Source: an uncultured Aquimarina sp.
Lineage (GTDB): Bacteria; Bacteroidota; Bacteroidia; Flavobacteriales; Flavobacteriaceae
Length of the DNA stretch: 64,000 nucleotides
Direction of reading: 5' to 3'
Assembly: GCF_947492965.1 (NCBI RefSeq)
Contig: NZ_CANLOZ010000003.1
Coordinates: forward strand, 682,001-746,000
Shown here one piece after another: positions 37,488 through 46,453 of this stretch (position 1 is its first letter; the number at the start of each line of letters is the position of its first letter). The notes beneath the pieces were generated by a model. That model made no database searches. It was not told the origin of the DNA and saw only the letters and a program-made list of their open reading frames with translations. A program made the position numbers and the translations under genes.

Positions 37488-38771
37488 ATGAGTCTTAAAT
37501 TTCACAAAGAATTACAACAGCTAGTTGCAGATCAGGTGATTTCTGAAGATATATCTAATAAGATATCAGAATACTATGATCAAAAAAGGCGTAGGCAACC
37601 AAACAAGTTATTTACCATATTTGGTATTTTTGGTTCTCTATTAATAGGTTCTGGAATTATACTTATGCTAGCACATAATTGGGATGATTTTTCCAGAATG
37701 ACCAAAACCATATTAGCATTTTTTCCATTAGTCTTAGGGCAATTGATTGCTGGATATGCTATTCTAAAGGATAAAAGTCGTACTTGGAAAGAAGCTTCAG
37801 GGACCTTTTTGTTTTTTGCAGTAGGAGCAAGCATATCTCTCATAAGTCAGATATATAATATTTCTGGAGATTTAGGTGATTTCTTAAAAACCTGGACATT
37901 GCTTTGTCTTCCGCTTTTATATCTACTTCGTTCTCATGCAGTAGGATTATTAGTTATTCTCTTGGGTACGTATTATGCTGTAGAGGTAGGGATATGGAGC
38001 TATAGAAGTAATAATACTCCTTGGTTCTATATTTTATTTGTTCTTGGAGTACTTCCGCACTATTGGTTTCAGGTTAGAAAACACATTACTGCAAACACGA
38101 CTACTATTTTTAATTGGATATTGTCCGCTAGTTTTATGGTTGGTTTAGGAGCGTTTATTAGTAATAACAGTGAATTAGGATTTGTAATGTATGTTACGCT
38201 GTTTGGAATATTTTATAATATTGGGAAATTACCAGCTTTTCAAAAAATAAGAACGCTTAGAAATGGATTCTTAATACTGGGTTCTCTAGGAACAATAACC
38301 CTTCTCATGATATTCACCTTTAAATGGCCTTGGGAAGAGCTTTTTGATACATGGGTATATCATTCTCAGGAATTCTACATTTCATGCTTTTTTGGAGTAA
38401 TAGCAGTATTGTTCCTGTGTTACACCATTATTAAAAAAGGAGTGCAATCTGTCAATCTTTTTCAGGTGTCATTTATACTTTTTTGGATGTTATTCTTTTT
38501 AGTGGCAGCGAATCCTTTTATCGCTATGATCTGTACAAATATTTTGGTATTTATCTTAGGAATAACTGCAATTAAGATTGGATCTGATAAGTTGAATTTT
38601 GGAATTCTTAATTATGGATTATTGATCGTTTCTATTCTTATTATTTGCAGGTTTTTCGACACTGATATGAGTTTTGTGATTAGAGGGCTGTTGTTTGTCA
38701 TTGTAGGAGCTGGTTTTTTCTTTACCAATTACCTTATGCTGAAAAAGCAACGAAAAAGCCAAACTATGTAA
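37488..38771 (+). CDS. DUF2157 membrane protein
   Basis: A 427-residue protein. A soluble N-terminal helical region (LQQLVADQVISEDISNKISEYYDQ) is followed by about twelve membrane segments. The DUF2157 start FTIFGIFGSLLIGSGIILMLAHNWDD is clear and typical. Family function is unknown. DUF2157 genes are commonly followed by a GDYXXLXY-type protein, as here; the gap to that gene's preferred start is 117 nt. Confidence 0.88.
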   Translation: MSLKFHKELQQLVADQVISEDISNKISEYYDQKRRRQPNKLFTIFGIFGSLLIGSGIILMLAHNWDDFSRMTKTILAFFPLVLGQLIAGYAILKDKSRTWKEASGTFLFFAVGASISLISQIYNISGDLGDFLKTWTLLCLPLLYLLRSHAVGLLVILLGTYYAVEVGIWSYRSNNTPWFYILFVLGVLPHYWFQVRKHITANTTTIFNWILSASFMVGLGAFISNNSELGFVMYVTLFGIFYNIGKLPAFQKIRTLRNGFLILGSLGTITLLMIFTFKWPWEELFDTWVYHSQEFYISCFFGVIAVLFLCYTIIKKGVQSVNLFQVSFILFWMLFFLVAANPFIAMICTNILVFILGITAIKIGSDKLNFGILNYGLLIVSILIICRFFDTDMSFVIRGLLFVIVGAGFFFTNYLMLKKQRKSQTM

Positions 38772-38888
38772 AAGTTGAAAAGTAAATATATAAAGAGAAC
38801 ATTGGGGAGTTTAGAAATTACCTCATAAGAGGAAATGATTATTCGTAAATTCTATCTAACACTTGAAAAAAAACTAAAATATAATAAG

Positions 38889-39440
38889 ATGAAAGTTATT
38901 TATTTATTCATACTCTTTATGATCGTTGCTTTGGCACAAATCTTTGTTCCATTGCATATGATTGTTGATAAAGAAGATACGTTAATGTCTGGAGTTGCGT
39001 ATAAATTCAAAACCCGACCTATCGATCCTACAGATCCGTTTAGAGGAAAATATATAACCCTACAATATGAAATGGATCATTTCGAAACAAAAGATTCTAC
39101 CTATGTGGTAGGTGAGGAAATATATATTTATCTCAAAAAGGATGAACAGGGTTTTGCTGAAATTTCACAAATAAGTAAAGAACCTTTGGAGATTTCAAAA
39201 GATTATGTGACTGCAAGAGTTAGTTACTATTATGATAATAAAGTGAATTTTCATTTGCCTTTTAATACATTTTATATGGAAGAAACCAAAGCGTATGATG
39301 CAGAGGTTGCTTATACCAAGGCAAATAGAGATAGTTTGCCTATTAATGTATATGCTTTGGTGTATATAAAGGACGATGAAGCTGTTCTTAAGGATGTGTA
39401 CATATACGATATGCCTATTCAAGAATATGTGGAAAAATAA
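38889..39440 (+). CDS. GDYXXLXY-type protein, partner of DUF2157
   Basis: A 183-residue protein counted from MKVIYLF at 38889; an in-frame ATG at 38835 would add a basic 18-residue stretch ahead of the membrane anchor. After the helix LFILFMIVALAQIFVPLHMI the protein is extracytoplasmic. The segment PIDPTDPFRGKYITLQYE is the family signature, in which the usual GDYxxLxY reads GKYITLQY here (Asp to Lys). Function is unknown; it is almost always adjacent to a DUF2157 protein, suggesting a complex. Confidence 0.8.
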   Translation: MKVIYLFILFMIVALAQIFVPLHMIVDKEDTLMSGVAYKFKTRPIDPTDPFRGKYITLQYEMDHFETKDSTYVVGEEIYIYLKKDEQGFAEISQISKEPLEISKDYVTARVSYYYDNKVNFHLPFNTFYMEETKAYDAEVAYTKANRDSLPINVYALVYIKDDEAVLKDVYIYDMPIQEYVEK

Positions 39441-39513
39441 AAAAATTGAATAGCGGATTAAACCTTTTTAAAAACTGATGGTCATAGTATTGAAAACGAA
39501 AAAGTAGAGAATT

Positions 39514-39858
39514 ATGAAGACATTATTTAAAACATCGGTATTCGGGCTTTTATTATTAGTATTTACAACATCTTGTGCTACAACTGTACGCCTACGTCCA
39601 GCAAACAAAGTGGTGGTAACCAAAGTACATAATCCAAGAGTTGTAGTTCATAAAAATGTAAAGTACTATCGAAGTGGTGGTGTCTGGTATGTTAAAAAGA
39701 ATAGAAGGTATGCTGCCGTTGCCGCTCCAGTTGGAGTGAGAGTAAAAACATTACCTACTGGATACAGAGTAGTAAAAGTTCGAGGAGTAAAGTATTATAG
39801 ATATAAAGGTGTTTACTACAAAAGAACCGGAAGGAACTATGTAGTAGTAAATGTATAG
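39514..39858 (+). CDS. Small basic lipoprotein (DUF6515-like)
   Basis: A 114-residue lipoprotein with signal ending TTSC (Cys21). The mature part is very basic and Val/Tyr-rich, with a twice-occurring motif: VKYYRSGGVWYVKKNRRY and VKYYRYKGVYYKRTGRNY. The short beta hairpins resemble DUF6515 proteins. Function is unknown; its charge suggests contact with lipopolysaccharide, peptidoglycan or DNA (inference). Confidence 0.75.
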   Translation: MKTLFKTSVFGLLLLVFTTSCATTVRLRPANKVVVTKVHNPRVVVHKNVKYYRSGGVWYVKKNRRYAAVAAPVGVRVKTLPTGYRVVKVRGVKYYRYKGVYYKRTGRNYVVVNV

Positions 39859-39899
39859 TATATGAAAAGTTGAGTTGGTTAGTTTAGTTAAGTAAGATT

Positions 39900-39934
39900 C
39901 CTTGAGGTTTTGTGTGAGACCTCAAGGTTTTTTT
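39900..39934 (+). terminator. Terminator after the basic lipoprotein gene
   Basis: CCTTGAGGT pairs with ACCTCAAGG (9 bp, loop of ten), then seven T. It sits just before the convergent SPOR gene's stop codon. Confidence 0.85.
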
Positions 39935-39935
39935 A

Positions 39936-40559
39936 TTACCACGCTTCTTCAATTTTTATACGTTCACCGTTTCGGTAAGAAGCAATAAAAGCTCCTCTAA
40001 ATCCTAGGCGCACTATTTCTCTTCTAAACTTTTTGGCTTCTGCTAATGAAGCAAAATTACCAAGAGCATATTTATTGAAACTGCCTGCTTTGATTTCTCT
40101 AAAATTCACAAATTTATCAGAATACATGGATAGATCTTTCTTTTCAAAAGCACCTATCTGTACGGCATATACTAATTCATTTTGAAGCGAAGCTTTCTCT
40201 TTTTCTTCTTGAGTATCCGAACCTTCGTCAGAAGCATTGATCTCCTGATCCATAGATAGGTTTTTGATAGTGTCTTCTAATTCTGCAATTTTATTATTAA
40301 GAATATCTGTTTGTGCTTTTGCTTCACTTTTAGAAATTACACTGTCAGAAGTATTAAACTGCATAAAGTAAATAGTACCTGCTACTCCTAAAAGAGCAAC
40401 AAATCCAAGAATAATCGTTGCTATTTTAAATTTTCGAGTGTTTTCCTGTTCTTCTTTAAGAGCTTTCGTATGAGCATAGTTAGTTACTCTTTTTTCTTCT
40501 TTAGCATCATCTATCTGAACCTGAAAGTCTAGTAGTTCATCATCACTGATATAAGGCAT
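39936..40559 (-). CDS. SPOR-domain membrane protein
   Basis: A 207-residue protein from the ATG at 40559 (MPYISDDELLDFQ). A frame from a TTG at 40583 is possible, but that TTG overlaps a perfect -7 promoter element, so it is rejected. A polar N-terminus with a coiled stretch is followed by one membrane helix (IATIILGFVALLGVAGTIYFM), a predicted coiled coil (residues about 85-120) and a C-terminal SPOR domain (VYAVQIGAFEKKDLS, FNKYALGNFASLAEAKKFR). SPOR domains bind denuded glycan strands of peptidoglycan, often at division sites. Confidence 0.88.
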   Translation of the reverse strand: MPYISDDELLDFQVQIDDAKEEKRVTNYAHTKALKEEQENTRKFKIATIILGFVALLGVAGTIYFMQFNTSDSVISKSEAKAQTDILNNKIAELEDTIKNLSMDQEINASDEGSDTQEEKEKASLQNELVYAVQIGAFEKKDLSMYSDKFVNFREIKAGSFNKYALGNFASLAEAKKFRREIVRLGFRGAFIASYRNGERIKIEEAW

Positions 40560-40938
40560 GAGTCGTGGTTTTAATGTCTTCAAATATAGGTGATTATTAC
40601 TTTATGCAAAAATTAAATTACTGATAAACCGTAACAGTTGCTGAATACTGCTTTGTGTCGAAAGCAAATAATTGTGAGAATAGCAACGTTTTTGAAGAGT
40701 ATTTCTAAGAAAAAACAGTCTAAAATTGTAAGATTTTTTCTTTAAAAAAGCACGACTTTTTGATTTTGTGATACGCATACCGTCATTTAATTACATCATA
40801 TCGAATACTTGTAAAATCTGGAAATATAATGAGTATTGAAACGTTATTACTTTTTCGGTATTCTATTTTTACAATCCACCCACCCTAAGTCGAAAATAGA
40901 ATACGGTCATATTTGCTATTAACCAAAACTTAACCAAC
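40560..40938. other. 379-bp divergent intergenic region
   Basis: AT-rich spacer between the SPOR gene (minus) and the second adhesin (plus). It contains the SPOR promoter at 40581-40609. On the plus side TATTTTTA (about 40861-40870), one base from the -7 consensus and about 70 nt before the adhesin GTG, is a weak candidate. No reading frame or strong hairpin is seen. Confidence 0.6.
40581..40609 (-). promoter_or_regulatory. Promoter of the SPOR gene
   Basis: TTG (40609-40607), an 18-nt spacer and a perfect TATATTTG (40588-40581) on the minus strand, 21 nt before the ATG at 40559. It fixes that start. Confidence 0.7.
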
Positions 40939-43900
40939 GTGAACACAAGAATACATGTGATTTTTTTGTTCGTACTAACGCTAGGTGCGAACAGTATTTT
41001 TTCTCAAAGTAATTTAGTCTTAGAAGTAGATGGTGGAGGTTCGAATACTGTTTGTTTCGGATCTAATATTCAGATAAACGCCATCGCTACTCCTCAAAAT
41101 GATAATTACGAATATTTTTGGAGAAATGTGACTACAGGAGCTGAGATAAAAAGAGAAGTAGGCGATCCAGGAACTTTTCATTTTTTCGGATTAATTCAAC
41201 AAACTTTTACCATAGAAGTGCAGGTTTCTGGTGGTGGAGGTTTTGCTTCAAGTACAATTGAAATTATTGTTGAAGATCCTCCAAATCCAGGAACGGAAGG
41301 TAACTTGTTATTATGTAATATAACGGGTACAGTAGATCTTTTTACTTTATTACAAGGTAATCCGGATACAGGAGGAACATGGAATCCTCCATTATCTGGT
41401 GGTGGAGGTAATTTTGTAGTAGGTACAGATACTCCAGGTGAATACTTATACTCCGTAGCGGGAACAGCAATCTGTGGGGGTAGTTCTGCTAGGGTGGTTG
41501 TGAGAGAATGTACTGATGATGATTTTGATAATGATGGAGTATTGAATGATGTTGATTTGGATGATGATAATGATGGAATTTTAGATGCCGTTGAAAATGG
41601 AACTTGTACTGATCCTAGTGATCTTACAGAAATTTTACCTTTAGTTGATAATGATTTTGGAACTGGACTTACTCCTACTACAGATCCAAATATAGTGGGA
41701 CATACATATACGGCTATTTGGCCTAATGATGGTCAATATAACGTAGGTACTTCTAACTTTTTCTTGAATTCTGCTAATTTTGATGTATTCTTTGTTGCAA
41801 CCAATGCAAATCCAATTGCGAACTCAGATGGTGGAGGTGATGTAAATGGAAGATACCTGGCTATGAATATAGCACTCAACTACGTAAATCAACCAATTTA
41901 TCAAATAGAAAATATACCGATAGTTAACGGCTCTGATTATAATTTTAGAATCGATTTAGCAGGATTGTGCGATGATCCTGGTCAATGTTTTAACGAGCCA
42001 ATACTAAGACTGGAGCTTATTGATCAAAATTTACCAGCAGGATCACCACCTATTTTCACAGAGACTTCTGCAGGTTTAGGAGTAGCTAATGATGATATCT
42101 GGCGAACGTTATTACTTAATTTTACAGCTACTTCTACCACTTTTTTAACTCTACGAATAATTAACGAGCAACCTTTAGGAAATAATGGAAATGATATAGG
42201 TATAGATAATGTTCGTTTTGCCGAATTGGGATGTGATTTTGATTTTGATGAAATACCTAATTCGTTAGATTTGGATAATGATAATGATGGGATTTACGAC
42301 ATTGTTGAAGCTGGTTTTGGTAATCTGGATGTAAACGGAGATGGTATTGTAGATGGTGCTGTTGATGCTAACGGTGTTCCTGTTGCGGCAGCAGGAGGAT
42401 TAACTCCGGTTAATACTGATGGAACTGGTTTTCCAGATTATCAGGATATTGATTCTGATGATGATGGTATTCAAGATAATATTGAAGCACAATTAACGGT
42501 AGGATATGTAGCTCCAAGTGGAAACGATTCAGATCGAGATGGTGTTGATGATGCATATGATTCACCAAATTCTATCACCCCTATAGATACTGATATCGAT
42601 GGAACTCCTGATTATTTAGATCTTAACTCGGATGATGATTGTTTGGATGATACGGATGAAGCCTACGATATTGATCAGGATGGAGTTTCTGATATTTCTT
42701 TTAGTGGGAATGATTCGGATACAGATGGTATGGATGACGCCTTTGATACGATTGCATTGGGCATGACTACACCAATTTCAAATCCTACTGATGGAGGCGA
42801 AGTAGCTGCAAATTTCCCAGATAATCATAACCCAGGAAATGACGTAGATTACAGAGAAGAGTTTACAGAAATTGATGAAATGGTTTCGGTAGATGGATGT
42901 GCAAATGGGATTCCAACTGTTAACTTGTTTGATGAGTTGATGGATGCTCAAATTCCTGGGGGTACTTGGACAGGACCAGCAGGAGCACCACCATTATCTA
43001 ATGGAGAATTAGGTACATTTGACGCGAATGTAAATGTTTCAGGAGTATATGTATATACATTGCCTGTTATTGGGGGATGTCCTCCAAGAAGAGCAGAAGT
43101 TACAGTAACGATTGTTTCAGTTCCTGACGCAGGTATGGACGGCATACTAGAGTTTTGTGTCGGAGATGCTGCAAGCGATCTTTTTGATAGTTTAACAGGT
43201 ACTCCAGAAATTGGAGGTGTTTGGACAGATCCTTCAGGAGCTCAATTCGGTGCAGATGACAGAGGAACTTTCGATCCTGCTACTGATCCTGTTGGTACAT
43301 ATGTTTATACCGTAGGGACAAGTGGTTGCTCGAGATCTGCAATGGTGGACGTAAGTCAAAACACTAGTGCCAATGCTGGAGAGGACGGTGCAATTGATTT
43401 TTGTTCTAATGATGGTGTAACTGATTTATTTGATAGTCTTAATGGTACTCCAAGTACAGGTGGTTCTTGGACAGATCCAAATAATAATCCTTTTGGTGCA
43501 GATGACAGAGGTACTATAGATCCTTCTGTAGCTGCTGCATTATCTGGTGATTATACCTACACAGTTTCTAGTGGCGGATGTACCGATACTGCGATCGTTA
43601 CGGTTACAATAAGTGAAGTGCCAACTTTAGCGTTAGGAACCACTACTTGTGCTGCTGACCGAGCAACTTATAATATTTCATTTACTACCAATGGTACTTG
43701 GGATATTTCTACAGACCCACCGAATGAAGGCGTTGTGGATGTTGCTAATTCAATGATAACAGGTGTTACAGCGGGAGTTGATCTTATTGTAATAGCTATG
43801 AATCCTGCTAATACTGCTTGTGAGGAAACGCTAGTGGTTACAGCACCAGATTGTAGTTGTCCAACAATAGCTGAGCCTACAAATCCAACTAACGAGAGTA

Positions 43901-45279
43901 TATGTGTTGGTTCTCTCGCACCAACATTATCTGTAGATGTGTTGGCTGGTCAAACAGCAAATTGGTATGATTCGAATGGGAATTCGCTGATTATGAATAG
44001 TACTACATACACACCTACGGATACCGCAGTTGGAAACTATATTTATCGCGTAGAAGCGTTGGATATTGCGGAAAACTGTGTAAGTAGTCAAATAGAAGTA
44101 ACGTATGATATTTTGGATATTCCAGTAGTAGATCCTATGGATCCCGTAAATGCATGTGAATCTTATGTGTTGCCTACATTATCTGTGGGGAATTATTTTA
44201 CGGCAGTGAATGGAGGCGGTACTCAACTTAATGCGGGGGACATTATATCTACGACTCAGGTAATATATGTGTATGCTGAAACGGGAACAACCCCAAATTG
44301 TTTCGATGAAGAACAACTGGATATTACCATTAATCCTTTACCTAATCCGATAGCTCCTGTAAATACCGGAGATCGTTTTTGCGATAGTTATGTGTTGCCG
44401 GCGCTGCAGAGTGGACAAGCATATTATACTAGTTCTAATGGTAGCGGAACTCAACTCAACGCGGGAGATGTAATTCAGGTTAGCCAAACTGTGTTTTTAA
44501 GAGAAGTCGATAGTAATGGTTGTGAGAATGAAGTAGCATTTTTTGTAGAGATAGTAGATCTTGAAGAGCTAGAACTAGAATCCGGGATTATCTGTGCTGG
44601 TCCAATTACATTTACTTCTTTTTTGATAGATACGGAATTGAATGATAATGAATTTTCGTTTGAGTGGAGTTTTGAAGGAACAGTAATTCCTGGAGCTACA
44701 CAATCTGCATACGATGCTTCACAAGCGGGAACATATACTGTTACCTATACTGATGTAGTGTCCATGTGTACAGCAACTTCAGAAGTAATCATCACAGGAA
44801 TAAATGATCCACAGAGCATGGATTTAGATCTTTCATCTGGAGACTTTTCGGATAGCACTAATATTACGGCCACTGTTGTAGGTGATAGCACGTATGAATA
44901 TATTTTAGATGGAGGTAGTCCACAGAGTAGTAATGTATTTAATAATGTGCTTCCAGGATTACACGAAGTAACTGCAATAGATGTTAATGGCTGTGGTTCT
45001 ATTACTGCTTCTATTTTTGTAGTAGGTTTCCCTACTTTCTTTACACCTAATAATGATGGAAGAAATGATCAATGGGGAGTGATTGGTGATGCAGATACAC
45101 CAGAAATGGATATTTATATTTTTGATCGATACGGGAAACTTTTGCAACAGCTAAATAATGATAATCAATGGGATGGAACGTATGCTGGAAGACCTATGCC
45201 AGCAACAGACTATTGGTTTGTCGCAGAGTTTAAAGATGGTTCAGCGACCTTTAGAAGACACTTTACATTAAAACGATAA
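40939..45279 (+). CDS. Second T9SS gliding-type adhesin (1446 aa)
   Basis: Starts with GTG at 40939, directly before a signal peptide (IHVIFLFVLTLGANSIFSQ). Thrombospondin-type-3 acidic repeats occur at about 192-222 and 410-640 (DFDNDGVLNDVDLDDDNDGILD). Between them lies a jelly-roll-like module (about 225-425). Four copies of a domain with LFDSLxGTPxxGGxWTDP (first near 105-185, three more at about 645-880) follow the pattern of gliding adhesins. Then come an Ig-like domain, a pair of similar CxSYVLPxL...GTQLNAGD repeats, and a type-B sorting domain (1361-1446; FFTPNNDGRNDQWG, IFDRYGKLL). It should be exported by T9SS. The PorP/SprF gene begins 32 nt after its stop. Confidence 0.9.
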   Translation: MNTRIHVIFLFVLTLGANSIFSQSNLVLEVDGGGSNTVCFGSNIQINAIATPQNDNYEYFWRNVTTGAEIKREVGDPGTFHFFGLIQQTFTIEVQVSGGGGFASSTIEIIVEDPPNPGTEGNLLLCNITGTVDLFTLLQGNPDTGGTWNPPLSGGGGNFVVGTDTPGEYLYSVAGTAICGGSSARVVVRECTDDDFDNDGVLNDVDLDDDNDGILDAVENGTCTDPSDLTEILPLVDNDFGTGLTPTTDPNIVGHTYTAIWPNDGQYNVGTSNFFLNSANFDVFFVATNANPIANSDGGGDVNGRYLAMNIALNYVNQPIYQIENIPIVNGSDYNFRIDLAGLCDDPGQCFNEPILRLELIDQNLPAGSPPIFTETSAGLGVANDDIWRTLLLNFTATSTTFLTLRIINEQPLGNNGNDIGIDNVRFAELGCDFDFDEIPNSLDLDNDNDGIYDIVEAGFGNLDVNGDGIVDGAVDANGVPVAAAGGLTPVNTDGTGFPDYQDIDSDDDGIQDNIEAQLTVGYVAPSGNDSDRDGVDDAYDSPNSITPIDTDIDGTPDYLDLNSDDDCLDDTDEAYDIDQDGVSDISFSGNDSDTDGMDDAFDTIALGMTTPISNPTDGGEVAANFPDNHNPGNDVDYREEFTEIDEMVSVDGCANGIPTVNLFDELMDAQIPGGTWTGPAGAPPLSNGELGTFDANVNVSGVYVYTLPVIGGCPPRRAEVTVTIVSVPDAGMDGILEFCVGDAASDLFDSLTGTPEIGGVWTDPSGAQFGADDRGTFDPATDPVGTYVYTVGTSGCSRSAMVDVSQNTSANAGEDGAIDFCSNDGVTDLFDSLNGTPSTGGSWTDPNNNPFGADDRGTIDPSVAAALSGDYTYTVSSGGCTDTAIVTVTISEVPTLALGTTTCAADRATYNISFTTNGTWDISTDPPNEGVVDVANSMITGVTAGVDLIVIAMNPANTACEETLVVTAPDCSCPTIAEPTNPTNESICVGSLAPTLSVDVLAGQTANWYDSNGNSLIMNSTTYTPTDTAVGNYIYRVEALDIAENCVSSQIEVTYDILDIPVVDPMDPVNACESYVLPTLSVGNYFTAVNGGGTQLNAGDIISTTQVIYVYAETGTTPNCFDEEQLDITINPLPNPIAPVNTGDRFCDSYVLPALQSGQAYYTSSNGSGTQLNAGDVIQVSQTVFLREVDSNGCENEVAFFVEIVDLEELELESGIICAGPITFTSFLIDTELNDNEFSFEWSFEGTVIPGATQSAYDASQAGTYTVTYTDVVSMCTATSEVIITGINDPQSMDLDLSSGDFSDSTNITATVVGDSTYEYILDGGSPQSSNVFNNVLPGLHEVTAIDVNGCGSITASIFVVGFPTFFTPNNDGRNDQWGVIGDADTPEMDIYIFDRYGKLLQQLNNDNQWDGTYAGRPMPATDYWFVAEFKDGSATFRRHFTLKR

Positions 45280-45311
45280 TAGGAGCTTTTTCTTCTTTCA
45301 AAATAAAAAAA

Positions 45312-46307
45312 ATGAAACTTACAAAAATATATATAGTAATAGTAGTCTTATTCGTTATGAAAATTGGAGTAGCTCAGGAAGGGTTGTCCATATATTCGGA
45401 TTATCTTACGGATAATTATTATTTGTTACACCCATCAATGGCAGGAGCATCCAATTGTTCTCAGGTAAGATTAACTGGTCGTAGAAATTGGCTTGGAGAA
45501 GAAGACAGTCCAGGATTATATACTGCTGCCTATAATGGTAGAATTGGAGATTCTCAATCTGGAATAGGAGCTATTGTTTACAATGATAAAAATGGATTTT
45601 CTTCTCAAACAGGAGGGTATGTGACATATGCGCATCATTTAATGTTTTCTAGAAGTGAAGTAGATCTGAATCAACTTTCTTTTGGATTAAGTGCTGGTAT
45701 CATCCAATACAGACTAGATCAAACAAGGTTTGATCCCAATGATCCTTTAGTTGGACCTGGATCAATAAGCGAAAGCGAGTTTAACATAGATGCTGGATTT
45801 TCGTATAATTTATATAATTTCTACACGCACGTAACCGTAAAAAACCTTTTGAAAAATTCTGGGGTAAACAATGATTTGCAGGTAACCAATAACTTAAGGA
45901 ATTATTTAGTTTCGGTGGGATACGTTATTGACCGTCCTGGAAAGACATTCTCCTATGAACCTTCTATTTTATTTTCACATAGAGATGGAGTTTCCCAGTC
46001 CACTATTGATTTTAATTTAAAAGTATATAGCGATCTAAGTTTTGGAAAACTATGGGGAGGATTGTCTTATAGAAGAAGTTTTGATTCTATAGATTTTGTA
46101 GAAGGTGAAGAAATAAGAAGTCAAACACTGAATTTTGTAACTCCTTTTATCGGTGTTAATTATGGAAAGTTCATGTTTGCTTATACGTATTCATATCAAT
46201 CGAATCCAGTTACTTTTAATAGTGGTGGTTTTCACCAAATTACATTGGGAATTGATTTTTCTTGTAGAGAAAAGAAATATGCTTGCTACTGTCCTTGGGT
46301 GGAGTAA
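45312..46307 (+). CDS. PorP/SprF-family protein paired with the second adhesin
   Basis: A 331-residue predicted outer-membrane barrel. Signal peptide ends near KIGVAQ; the mature start YSDYLTDNYYLLHPSMAGASN is a divergent form of the PorP/SprF NPAYAGS signature. Beta strands continue to ITLGIDFSC, after which there is an unusual cysteine-containing tail (REKKYACYCPWVE) instead of the normal aromatic end. Only about 40% or less of positions look shared by eye with the paralogue at 18019. It presumably helps export or surface attachment of the adhesin encoded upstream. Confidence 0.88.
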   Translation: MKLTKIYIVIVVLFVMKIGVAQEGLSIYSDYLTDNYYLLHPSMAGASNCSQVRLTGRRNWLGEEDSPGLYTAAYNGRIGDSQSGIGAIVYNDKNGFSSQTGGYVTYAHHLMFSRSEVDLNQLSFGLSAGIIQYRLDQTRFDPNDPLVGPGSISESEFNIDAGFSYNLYNFYTHVTVKNLLKNSGVNNDLQVTNNLRNYLVSVGYVIDRPGKTFSYEPSILFSHRDGVSQSTIDFNLKVYSDLSFGKLWGGLSYRRSFDSIDFVEGEEIRSQTLNFVTPFIGVNYGKFMFAYTYSYQSNPVTFNSGGFHQITLGIDFSCREKKYACYCPWVE

Positions 46308-46453
46308 TGACTTATACTTGAGTAGGTTCTAATTTTATGTTATCTAAAGATTACTATTCGGAGAATATTGTCTATTGGTTTTGATCTTTTTTTAAAGAAG
46401 GGATAACATCAAGTTTATTGTGGTAAAATATTTTTGAAGGAAAAATATACACA

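Noticed and set aside
40560..40583. TTG start for the SPOR protein
   Set aside because: The TTG is part of the TATATTTG promoter element; the ATG at 40559 fits better.
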